A stretch of DNA of 18,652 nucleotides, taken from contig WELB01000220.1 in the NCBI GenBank assembly GCA_009602725.1, forward strand, positions 115,735 through 134,386. Direction: 5' to 3'. The DNA comes from Spirogloea muscicola. Taxonomy: Eukaryota; Streptophyta; Zygnematophyceae; Spirogloeales; Spirogloeaceae. The notes beneath the pieces were generated by a model. That model was not told the DNA's origin and made no database searches. It saw only the letters and a program-made list of their open reading frames with translations. The translations under genes and the position numbers were made by a program. Position 1 is the stretch's first letter; every line of letters begins with the position of its first letter. Below, piece by piece: positions 10,131 to 18,462 of this stretch.

Positions 10131-10490
10131 GGTCACGCGGTCGGCAAGGCTGCAGGCTTGTCCTGGAGCGAGCGCGCAGTACGCGGCACCCGGCAGGCGG
10201 CGCTCGTGATTGACGTCCTCGAGGCGTTCAGGACTGCTGGCTTCCAGCGCTCGCACGGCTCGCTTGACCTGGCGGCAAGGGCAGCAAGGCGAACAGCCCA
10301 GCTCAATGCGGCCGGGTCGCTTGCGCAGATATCCCGAAGGCGTCTCCCAAATCTCGCTCTAGCGCTCCCAGGCAGCTGCTGTGCATCCGCAGGCAGGCCG
10401 CGCTGTGGCTGCTGCATCTGGGTCTCAACGTAGCGACTCTTTTGCCGCTGCTAGCTGCGCCGACTTGCAACTGTTGAGTAGAGGTTGAGC
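10130..10490 (+). pseudogene. 5'-truncated LINE 3' fragment between the b561 genes
   Basis: The translation around 10200-10440 reads ALVIDVLEAF, then SHGSLDLAARAARRTAQ, then LNAAGSLAQ, a frame change, RSQAAAVHPQAGRAVAAASG and SQRSD. This parallels the first LINE at 3560-3800 (PLAVDVHGAL..SH*LDLLARLARR..FNAAGSWAQ..RAGRALAAASG). An internal stop precedes RSQ. The fragment is dead and lies in opposite orientation to the b561 genes. Confidence 0.6.
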
Positions 10491-11343
10491 ACCCATTTTT
10501 GGTCACCACCAAAGTAGCGGCATGGTCTGCGCTCCAGCGACCTTCGGACCTTGTCGACTCCTTCGGGGCTGGCCCTTCACGTTCGTCGTCCCTTTTCGCA
10601 AGTCCTCTTCCTCTTCCACGAGCTTTTCTGCTTCCGCACCGTGGCTGCCTCTTGAGAGGTATTTAAATTCCACCGTTCTGGGCCTTGTTCGATCTTTCTT
10701 GGCCTTTTGTGAAAAATCATCGCCTGACAGAGACTAACGAAGACAGGCAATGGAACGACTTCCCCACATACCTCAATTACAGAAGTTCTCGAAGCAGATC
10801 TGCTTACAGCGAACGCACATGAGGCCTCAACCCAATAGAGTCGGTGTCAGACTGACGCCTTGTGACTTCTGACAACCATTGCAGCGATTCAGACGGGCGC
10901 CTTTGACTGCTGGAGACTTTTGAGTACCAGCCAAGCGCGCCAACAACATGACAAAGTGTATAAAATGACATGGCGACCAATTACTACGAGCTGGTAGCCC
11001 AGCTCTCATCGGCTCTCCCACATCGAGAGCAACATAAAATGAGGACAATTGGGCAGCCCTTATGCATTGCCATAGTCCTCAAACAGAATACTAAGTAGCT
11101 ATGTAGGAGGGGCCTCACACCCACGTCTACTGCGGCCATGTGAGAGATTGTGTCCTTAGTGAATGCTCCAGAGATGCATAACGGATGCAGCTCACAATAA
11201 CAATCAGCAGCTGTACAAGTGTCCGGCGCGTCGAGGCCGCTTTTCACGCAAGCTCGGTAAGTGCCAGAATCACCCTTGTGCACCTCACGGGCTATCAGCA
11301 TAATTCTGAAAGGGGACCGATCTTCGGTACTCGGTGACCGAGG
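10491..11343. other. Region downstream of b561 paralogue 2: one stem-loop repeat, probable 3' UTR
   Basis: A reverse copy of the stem-loop repeat core lies at 10541-10575; its minus strand reads GGGCCAGCCCCGAAGGAG, then GACAAGGTCCGAAGG. The rest (about 10590-11343) shows no gene. It may be the long 3' UTR of the minus-strand gene that stops at 11344. A TTACA at 10804-10808 (TGTAA on the minus strand) is the only candidate polyadenylation signal I saw. Confidence 0.35.
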
Positions 11344-13007
11344 TTAAACAGCCGCGACCTGGTCTGCGGGGCGCTTGTATCTGAGATCCTGCATTGGCGT
11401 CGTGGCAGGACCTTGCTCCATGTAGTTGCCATTGCCATTTGTTGTGTGATTGCCATTTGTTGCGGAAGAACCATACGTGTCCTGCCCCACTTCAGGCGGC
11501 ACAGACTGCAGCCTCCAGCGGGGAAGCCTTGACAATAGCAAATATACCATTCCTGTGACTCCCAGCTGCGCGCATGTGGACAGCCGATTATAGTTGTCAA
11601 TACCCTGCAATGCTACTTATTAGGACAGTGCAGTGTCTATTGCGCCTGAGCTTCACATCACAAGTGCCCTCCTACTGCAGCCGGGGTAGTGCAAGTTAGC
11701 AGCCTGGCCAACAAACAGCAACTAAGCAAGCAGCTGACGCCTGACCTGCGTCAAGAGAGCAATCCAGAGGCCGTGGTTCCTCCTGTACTGATCTTGATAG
11801 AGACGGAATCCGAGCGTCAGGTTGTACCAACCCAGCAGCACAGCCGACGTTCCTGTAAAGCAGCAATCGTTGAATCAGTCCTTGGAGCAGGCGCACGACT
11901 CGGACTACGCACTAAGTTGCAGGTGGCCATTGAGCGGCCGCTGAGCATTCAGGAGCCCTTCAAGGCCCGTCTGGGGCTAAGTGGTATAGGCAGCTTGGCA
12001 TTCAAGATCGTGCAGGCTCTAAGACTGTGTCAGGAGTACAGAGTCACACTACCCAGGGTGAGAAGAGCGTGGGGAGGCTCACCAACAAAGAAGTGGACAG
12101 GGTACCACAAGGCCCGCAAGACGGAGCCCCGCTTGGGCCTCAGCACGAACCCAGCCGCCCAATTCACAAGGATGGCTACAAAGACTGCAGTGCCGATGTA
12201 GGAGTGGTTGGAGTCCCACGCATCGAACAGGGAGACGGCGATGACGTATGCGGCAATCATGATCAGCACTCCGGCGGTCTGCACAACCAGAGCAACCGGT
12301 GTTCAGTGCAGGTCAGGAGTTTCCTAGAGGGCCCCTCCCCAAGAATGGACAGCTGATCGTGGGGGGGGGGGGGGGATGGGTGGGGCACCTGAAGGATCCA
12401 GTGGAGGTGGAACCAGCCGGGCATGAAATCCTGGCCAATCCCGGAGATGAGGATGCCAATGGGAAAGAGGACGCCCAGTGCCAGCCACATGCCCCAGCCG
12501 TGGATCTCGTACCAGGTCCTGCTGGCGGGGTTTCCGCCGCCTACACCGGCATCGCCCCCGCTGCCAGAATCCTGCAGCAGGGAGAGCAAGGATGCATGAG
12601 CGCTCTGCAATGCTGCAGATCTCTTCCGTGCATTGCTGTGACAGGGGTGAGGGCGTCCGGAGCGAGACGTCAGAGGTGGGGCGATCAAGCGAGCTCGCCC
12701 GCTTGAGGCAAGGGGATCGCTGCCCGTCCAAGGCCGATCGGTGCCACAGGAGAGGCCTTTCTGATGCAGCGGCAATCGTCGCTAGGCGGTCTCCATCTTG
12801 CACGGCGTGAGAGACCGCGATAAGCCGCGGCCGCGCAGCGAGCAGTAGCTGATCGGTAGCCCGGAGGAGCCGCAAGGCGATCACAGTGGAGCCAAGGGGC
12901 TCGGGTGGGGTGGGCACCTGGGCGTGCGCGCAGAGGAGGAGGTGCGAGGCAAGGAGCGCGAGGCCGCAGGCTGCGAACGCGAGCCGGGCGGCGGCGGCGC
13001 GGGCCAT
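11344..13007 (-). CDS. Cytochrome b561-domain membrane protein, paralogue 2 (five exons)
   Basis: Exons on the minus strand: 13007-12918, 12571-12389, 12278-12083, 11852-11746 and 11565-11344. Exons 1, 3 and 4 have the same lengths as in paralogue 1 (90, 196 and 107 bases), with the same intron positions and phases, and the model gives 265 residues. The start lies in GCCGCCATGG. It has a 30-residue signal peptide ending CAHAQ, a Gly-rich spacer, then five membrane helices. Haem-ligand His candidates are H54 (IHGWGMW), H85/H87 (WFHLHW), H116 (SNHSYIG) and H153 (YPVHFF). Only the first His of NHAHIG/NHSYIG is shared by both paralogues, so that one is the likely ligand. The tail has an Asn-Gly/Thr-rich insertion (TNGNHTTNGNGNY) and ends with EQGPATTPMQDLRYKR at 242-257. 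It is expected to carry electrons across an endomembrane or the plasma membrane (family knowledge). The intron sequences have diverged from paralogue 1, so the duplication is not very recent. Confidence 0.85.
12361..12386 (+). other. Fifteen-G run with following G-tracts in intron 2 of b561 paralogue 2
   Basis: Fifteen consecutive G (12361-12375) are followed by ATGGGTGGGG, directly beside the intron's GT donor on the other strand. The plus strand could form a G-quadruplex. In the pre-mRNA this is a C-rich tract just after the 5' splice site. Confidence 0.6.
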
Positions 13008-13520
13008 GGCGGCGACGTCAAGCCGGAGGAGCTGCGGCGGCAAGAAGGAGGGCGATGTTGACTGTGGTAAAGAGGCCGGTCTTCCTGAGGGGCAGTGGCC
13101 GTGGAGGAGTGTGAGCAACTCAGCCCCGACGGCTTGAGGGCTGTTGCAGAGGGGCCAGCCCAAGGCAGGACAAGTAGCTGTGTCAGTTGGAGGTGATGGC
13201 TTGGGAAAGGCCAGCACAACGAAGAAAGGCTGTTCCAGTGGAGGGCGACTGGCTGTGCCCAGAGAAAGAGAGTGAAGGAACCGAGAGGACTGAGCTCAGC
13301 GGGCCGGCTGCCGAGCGGGCGGGCGGCGGGAGTATGGGCCACGCGGCGGGCACGCGCCCGCGGTGCCCTCGTGGCCAGCCCGATTGCCAATCGCACGCCC
13401 GGCCGCTCGCAATGGCGGGAGGCCGCTTTCGGGGGAGGCGCGTGCTGGCTGGAGACAGTGACGAGGAACCATCCGCTTGAACAGCAAGGCGACGGCGGAG
13501 GAAACTAGCCCTCGCCCCGC
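13008..13520. other. 5' flank of b561 paralogue 2; no gene
   Basis: This is GC-rich sequence upstream of the minus-strand ATG at 13007 and should contain its 5' UTR and promoter. Short relatives of the stem-loop repeat occur at about 13150-13165 and 13205-13265 (GGCCAGC, TTCCAGTGGAGGGCGACTGG). No TATA box or coding sequence was recognised. Confidence 0.4.
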
Positions 13521-13529
13521 TTTTGAACT

Positions 13530-13710
13530 TCAGTCATTCTTTTCCCTGTGGCTGGCCAGTCATAGTCATCGCCCTCTTCTGGAAGAGCTCACATCTCTCG
13601 TTGAAAGAGTCACTTAGGGCTTCCCCTGGCCCCCTTCTCGTACTCTGTTCATTCGTTTTCGGGCTGGTTGTTCCAGCCCCTATTCTCAATGGGCGAGCAC
13701 TTTCTTCACT
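13530..13710 (-). repeat. Two reverse copies of the stem-loop repeat
   Basis: On the minus strand, 13710-13621 reads GTGCTCGCCCATTGAGAATA, GGGGCTGGAACAACCAGCCC, then GAATGAACA, GTACGAGAAGG and GGGCCAGGGG. It aligns almost base for base with the forward copy at 14881-14970. A second variant lies at 13580-13535 (TTCCAGAAGAGGGCGATGAC, then TGGCCAGCC) and resembles the copy at 4335-4375. Confidence 0.7.
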
Positions 13711-14190
13711 TTCGCGCAGCCCTCGGCCCCCTCGCGCTCCAGATGAGCCACTTTCTATCCTCTCTGTTTCCAACCATCTGCGGGCAAGCCCGACGGACGA
13801 ATGAGACTACCCCTCCACAGAGCGGGTGGGCACGGGGGCGGCGGCGGCGCGGGGCGGCCCGATGCCGTACCGGCGCACCCGTCTCGGCGAAGCGCCCCCG
13901 TCCTTCCGCTTCGTGGACACCCAGCCGGCCGAGCAGCCCGCGCTGCTGACTCTGCCCCGAAAGCTGCTCCCCGAGTCCCTCCCCTCCCCACCCGTCACCG
14001 AGCATCGACCCTGGATCAAATACATGATAGGAACAGCACTTGCCAATATCAGGTGGAGGCTGTGACGATGCCAACCCAAAGTGATGTACAAGGTCTGACG
14101 GGGCCGGATGGCGCACAAAGCAGGACACTGTTCTCCAAGGACGTTAGCAAGTGGGAGCTCAATAACCAGTGGGAGCTCAAGAAGGAAATG
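13711..14190. other. GC-rich stretch, no supported gene
   Basis: The plus frame at 13861-14065 reads PYRRTRLGEAPPSFRFVDTQ, then PAEQPALLTLPRKLLPES. It has a somewhat protein-like composition, but I recognise no family, and the frame has no clear splice partners. It is recorded as a possible exon relic only. Confidence 0.2.
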
Positions 14191-14430
14191 GCGGCTCTTT
14201 CACTGGGGGCGGGGGCTGTGAACAGCCAGCCCGGAAATAATGGACAAGGTCCGAAGGGGCCGAAAAGGCGCTGAAGAACTCTGTCTAAGCAAGGGATGAA
14301 GGAAAAAGATGAAGAAGAAACAAAGCAGCTCCGTATCACTCAGTTACCCCTGCTAAGCAACCGCAGAGAAGAGATGCTAGGCTAGGAAGAAGAGGAAGTG
14401 CTCGCCCATTGAGAATAGGGGCTGAAGAAG
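14190..14430 (+). repeat. Two forward copies of the stem-loop repeat
   Basis: The first copy at 14205-14268 has GGGGGCTGTGAACAGCCAGC followed by GGACAAGGTCCGAAGGGGCC and GAAAAGG. This is the best-preserved form of the downstream half. The second at 14398-14425 keeps GTGCTCGCCCATTGAGAATA and GGGGCTG but loses the second stem arm. Between them, CAGTTACCCCTGCTAAGCAA (14341-14360) recalls the TTAGTAACCC block seen at 4735. Confidence 0.6.
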
Positions 14431-14880
14431 AGGGCTGTTGGGAAGGGGGCGAGCGCCGTGGAAAGAAGACAGCTAGCACGGAGATGAACGCCAGGACGAT
14501 AGTCACGAGGGCCGCGAACGATTTGGGTCCACAGCCACGCGGCGCATGTCGAGAGCACCAAGTGGTGGCGGGGCTCGACGACGGGCGCGAGGGGCCCGGC
14601 GCCGACCAGGCGCGTCTCGTTGGGGGGCCCCCGGCGGCGGCCAACCGCCCGCCCTCCCGCTGGGTGCCTATTTAAGCAACGGTGGCTTGATGTCGGAGCC
14701 CATTGGGAGCGAACGGCGGGGAGGCGCGCCGTGGGGCTCAGACTCCCAGGGACCCGCCCCCAGGCTCGCCCAACAGCAGCCGACCGCCGGCCTTGTCGCG
14801 GCCCGCCCCACACCCCGGCGCTGCCGAACCACGTTGAGTCTCCCTTGAGCGCTAGGTAGCTGCGCAGCTACCAAGCGCTT
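14431..14880. other. GC-rich stretch, no supported gene
   Basis: No family is recognised. A minus-strand frame at 14336-14644 contains a hydrophobic run (FAALVTIVLAFISVLAVFF) that could be a membrane helix. The frame runs into repeat sequence at its end and has no homologue known to me. Confidence 0.2.
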
Positions 14881-14970
14881 AAGGGCTCGCCCAATGAGGA
14901 TAGGGCCTGGAACAAACCAGCCCAAAAAGGAATGAACAAAAGTACGAGAAGGGGCCAGGGGAAGCACTCA
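14881..14970 (+). repeat. Forward copy of the stem-loop repeat
   Basis: GGCTCGCCCAATGAGGATAG, GGCCTGGAACAAACCAGCCC, GAATGAACAAAAGTACGAGA and AGGGGCCAGGGGAAGCACT line up with the reverse copy at 13710-13621. The central hairpin is CCTGG/CCAG with a short A-rich loop. Confidence 0.7.
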
Positions 14971-15593
14971 ATAAGAAAAGCAAAGTACAAAAAGCAACTA
15001 GGCAGCTACGGAGCACTCGTGTACCCCCTGCTAAGCAGGCTAAGGTCAGAGATACTGATCCAGACGGCAGCGCCTGTGGTGGAGCTCCGTGCCTTCAGGC
15101 CGTCCTCCAGCGCTCGCCAACTGCCGCCTTGACCATGTATACACAGGGACAAGAGTGCATGAAGGACACCAGAAACTTTGCCTTGCGACTTTGGCCATCA
15201 TCCGTGGTATGCTCCTCAGCTGCATCACAAAACCCCTCTGTTTAGGCCGAAACTCGATGTCATGTCTGACATGTGTGAGCAAGATGTGAGCAAGATGGCC
15301 AGGGTGAGAAGGGTATGGAGGGCCATACACCAGCGGGACGGGTCCAGTCGCCAAGGCAAGGGGATCTCTGCAACCTCTCTTCTTCGTCTCAAGCCATTTC
15401 AAGGAATCGCTTAAAGACCAAAAGAGTGATAACAAATGGCTTGCGTCAGGAGGAAGTAAATTGAGGAAGGGAATGGGGTTATGGGGCGTCCTTTGTGAGG
15501 CGCAACCAATCTTCGGAGCAAGTTTGAAATTACAGTCAACCCAGTCTTAGGTTATCCTCCATTAGCTTACATCCTATACAACGTTATTGAGTT
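14971..15593. other. Gene-free or unresolved stretch
   Basis: A 129-residue minus-strand frame (15046-15435) is open but matches nothing I recognise and includes a short direct repeat (GTGAGCAAGAT, 15276-15296). From about 15480 the sequence becomes AT-richer. TTACA at 15567-15571 (TGTAA on the minus strand) could be a polyadenylation signal for the upstream minus-strand STK19-like gene. Confidence 0.25.
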
Positions 15594-15618
15594 CTGGCAA
15601 ACCGAGTCGGTTTGCCAG
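15594..15618. other. 25-base palindrome, 12-base arms, one-base centre
   Basis: CTGGCAAACCGA (15594-15605), a single G, then TCGGTTTGCCAG (15607-15618) form an inverted repeat without a mismatch. It lies in AT-rich sequence about 290 bases past the STK19-like stop. It could be a binding site for a dimeric protein, a cruciform, or a hairpin in the 3' region of the transcript. Confidence 0.85.
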
Positions 15619-15674
15619 GATAAGGTATAATCCTCTATACTTCCATACTTAATTAGTTTTCTCAAAATATAAGC

Positions 15675-15679
15675 TTACA
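15675..15679 (-). other. Candidate TGTAA polyadenylation signal
   Basis: TTACA on the plus strand is TGTAA on the minus strand, 228 bases beyond the STK19-like stop codon. TGTAA is the usual green-algal signal. The match is only five bases, so the call is weak. Confidence 0.3.
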
Positions 15680-15684
15680 CCTAT

Positions 15685-15799
15685 GGACGGACCGTGCGGA
15701 CAAATTGTGCGGCGGACCGTGCGACGGCGTGCGACGGACGGACCATGCGACGGACCGTGGGACGGGCCGTGCGACGGACCTTGCTACGCACCGTTCGAC
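15685..15799. repeat. Degenerate 12-base minisatellite
   Basis: About eight to nine head-to-tail variants of GACGGACCGTGC occur (for example GGCGGACCGTGC, GACGGGCCGTGC and GACGGACCTTGC). There are no spacers, so it is not a CRISPR array. It lies between the palindrome and the 3' end of the STK19-like gene, probably in its 3' UTR or just beyond. Confidence 0.75.
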
Positions 15800-15906
15800 T
15801 TGTACCATTATATCCTGTTTATCGTTATACAAACCTCCCCGACCGACCATATAACCATAGACAGGGTTGACTGTACACGATGGAGGGGCTAAGCATGTCA
15901 CTGTGA

Positions 15907-18273
15907 CTAGCTCTTGGGTACTCGAATCAAGGGACCAGCCAATGTGGCCACAGTGACCAACTGCCCAGAGCCTATGAGATCTCGTAAGTGGAAGCGCGGC
16001 CCTAACTTGGTCAAGCGCAACTTTGCGCGCTCTAATTCAGACTGCAGGATTTCCGAGTATCTACGCCGAGTTACCAGGGCCACCATCTCCCTCCTTCCCT
16101 GCAGCATGCAAGTATGCCAACAGTTATGCTAAGTATGCCGTCCAAGCCAGACTTGGAAGCCTCCAAACTGTCTACCTTTGCCTGTTCTCCAAGTGCAGAT
16201 CACATGCCAACCACAGTCTCTTTGAAGTCCAACGTAGTCGGATTTGGCAGTCAGAGTACACTATTGTGCTGCCTAAGCGATACATGAAGTCAAGAACAGT
16301 ACTATTGAAGACCCTAGATTGTTGATAAGGAAGTGGAAGTACATCTACTTTCATTCTCAGTCTCATGTGCTAAGGGGACAAGCCAGTTATACCCGAACTA
16401 AGCTTTTGAGGATTGACCCAACTCGTGGCATGGCGAACCAGAAGGCAGCTGCATCCACAAGCTGCCTCACCTGCAGAGCTCGTAGTATGCTCAGTACTAT
16501 CCTTGTCCTGTACTAGCTTCCACAGCAGGAAGACATGTGGGTGTTTGAGAGTCCTGCCTCTTTCAGGAAATCACAGCCAAGCTGACACAATAACAGAGTT
16601 GTAGCAGATCCATATAGATCCATATAGAGGCATTTCCCTTCATTATTCACCATATTTGTGGCAAACGACACTCGCTGAACTGTTAGTAAGGTTATCAGTA
16701 GAAGTGCACCAGAAGGCCTGCATTGATGAGGAGGGAGATGTGGCGGTCTTCCACTCGCTGGCCATTGCCCCCAAGGAGATCAGTCTGACACCACACACCC
16801 ACAATAGCCGCACCGCTTGCTGTCAAGGTCTTCATCATAGTAGCAAATGAGAGCATCAGGCCATTGCTGACCAAGAACTATGGACTGTGTAACCACTTGT
16901 GCAAGTTGTGTAGGTGGCGACTACTCTGTGATCAGTTTCAAAGACTTGCAAGGCAGTGAAATCACTCAGGTCTGAGTATCGCCAGAGGCTTCTGGAGCCT
17001 ACCAAGTCAACAAGCGAAATCCCGACTGCCAGGCACTCCGGCAGCACCCTTGTGACAAACCAGTCAAAAACAACTAGCAGCTTTGTCGGCGAGCTCTTCT
17101 CGTGAACCCTCTTTGCAGCTGCGATCTGCACAAAATTAGTCCTCAGCAAGAGAACGTCAAGCTCCTCGGCTCCCTGGTCTCATGCCCGGAACAATGTCAA
17201 GGCTACCAAGTTGCTGTCCACAAGTTGCAGCAAATATCCAGATGGATGCTTGGACGCTCGTGTTTGTGCAAGGCCTAAAAGATTTGTTCATTCCTCGTCT
17301 GCTATGCAGACGCAAACCTGCAAGTCAACCTCAAGAACTGGTACACAGCTCCATAATATTGGCAGCAGAGCTGCTGCTGGCATTCAAGCAAGGAATGCAT
17401 CCCTGCGACATGAACCTCCACATTTGTGCAAGACAACCTCGGCAAGGTAGTCGTCCATGAGCAAGATTGCATAGTCATCTTTGGCAGTCACGAGCTTGAA
17501 GATCCGCGCGACCTTCTTGTTCTTCAACTCCTGCAAGACACCGCCACGCAGCAAGCACTTTGAGCTGCCTGAGGAATGACGAAGGAGATGAGGGCAAATT
17601 GACGATTGCAATGAGCTGCAGAAGCTCTCTAGTTGTCTTACCACGTCCTGCTCGAGCATGCAACCAATCAAGAGCAGAATTTTCGAAGTGGGCGAGTTAG
17701 CTTTGGTAGGTGAAGACATGTGCACCTCAAGCTCCCTATCCACTATCGTACGATCTCTGACACTGCTGTACAATTGCGTCCGCAGGACAAAAGGCTTTGG
17801 CCCATCCTGCCAAGAGCCAAACGAAGATGGTAAGAGACAGACTGCTTGACCAGTCCTGCCAACAGCCAAATAAGGACTTCGAGAAGAAGGCTGAATATGG
17901 TAAGGATTGCTGCAATGACTTCAATGCATGCAGTGGCAATTGTAAGGGGCCTGCCACTTGGTGGTTAAGGCCCACAGCTCAGGCTTACACGATTCTTGTT
18001 TTCTGAACACTTCCTGCATCAAGTATTGAGGCGCTCTGCGAGCAGAACACACCTTACCGAGCTTTGGGAACTGGGACCACATCAGCTGGATGGCCACCAT
18101 CGTGTCCGAGAGCGTGAGGGGCCAATCTGGCAGCAGAGACGGCGCTTCGAATCAGTCGGTTAGCAGGTCTGCCTCAGCAGCCGCTCGAGGAGCCTCATGC
18201 TCTCGCTCCTCATCGGCTCCCCATCAAGAGGTTGCCCAAGCGCAAGGACACCTGATGCAACGCTAGCCACCAT
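15907..18273 (-). CDS. STK19: STK19-family protein (winged-helix DNA-binding, transcription-coupled repair factor homologue), eight exons
   Basis: Exons on the minus strand: 18273-18252 (tentative), 18126-18053, 17806-17726, 17530-17438, 17125-17003, 16784-16710, 16470-16393 and 16098-15907. All introns are GT-AG and the frame stays open, giving 245 residues, close to the human protein's ~250. Family signatures appear in order: SDTMVAIQLMWSQFP (14-28); FVLRTQLYSSVRDRT then IVDRELE (38-59); VARIFKLVTAKDDYAILLMD-DY (66-87); ISLLINAGLL (147-156); FWFAMPRVGSILKSLVR (166-182); GRREMVALVTRRRYSEIL (183-200); and FHLRDLIGSG (218-227) near the C-terminus. STK19 was named as a kinase, but no kinase motifs are visible here. 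The human protein is now described as a winged-helix DNA-binding factor in transcription-coupled nucleotide excision repair (family knowledge), so a nuclear role is inferred. The first exon is the weakest part: it supplies the ATG because an in-frame TGA lies just upstream of exon 2. ATG at 18100 is the alternative start. Confidence 0.85.
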
Positions 18274-18462
18274 GCTGCATGTGCATGATGATGACGAACG
18301 GGCCTAATAGACGTCGCCAAAGGCTGTGCGCCACCGTTTACTGACTTAAATGACGGGGTCAGGCTTGCTTAGCATGACCGTACTCATGTTTTAGCCTGCG
18401 ACGTGAGACCCTAGCCCTACATTTAGAGACCTGACTCGTCCTTAAAATTGCCAGCTTTGGCC
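18274..18462. promoter_or_regulatory. Probable divergent promoter
   Basis: This is the 189-base gap between the proposed STK19-like start (minus strand) and the ATG at 18463 (plus strand). If both starts are right, the two genes share a bidirectional promoter. No TATA box is evident. ACGTC at about 18311 is the only recognisable short motif, and it may be chance. Confidence 0.35.

Noticed and set aside
9183-10433. 416-residue plus-strand open frame, the longest in the window
   Set aside because: It runs antisense through b561 exon 1, its 5' flank and a 34-base duplication, and only its end matches a LINE fragment. The composition is that of a GC-rich shadow frame.
11689-12201. 170-residue plus-strand frame
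   Set aside because: It is antisense to exons 3 and 4 of b561 paralogue 2, with no family resemblance.
12324-13217. 297-residue minus-strand frame
   Set aside because: It reads through intron 1 of b561 paralogue 2. The spliced model fits the paralogue and the family better.
14205-14268. Stem-loop repeat as a tRNA-derived SINE or hammerhead ribozyme
   Set aside because: I see no A/B box promoter, no cloverleaf and no CUGAUGA...GAA hammerhead core in any copy.
15046-15435. 129-residue minus-strand frame
   Set aside because: It is open but has no recognised domain, no clear splice partners and an internal short repeat. It is noted as unresolved sequence only.
15685-15799. CRISPR array
   Set aside because: The units are contiguous and degenerate with no spacers, and the surroundings are eukaryotic.
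17384-17869. 161-residue minus-strand frame taken as one exon
   Set aside because: It contains two STK19 exons separated by unrelated residues. Removing 17531-17725 as a GT-AG intron joins IVDRELE directly to ELKNKKVARIFKL.
15907-18273. Protein kinase gene, as the STK19 name would suggest
   Set aside because: No glycine loop, VAIK, HRD or DFG motif is present in any exon; the family is better described as winged-helix.
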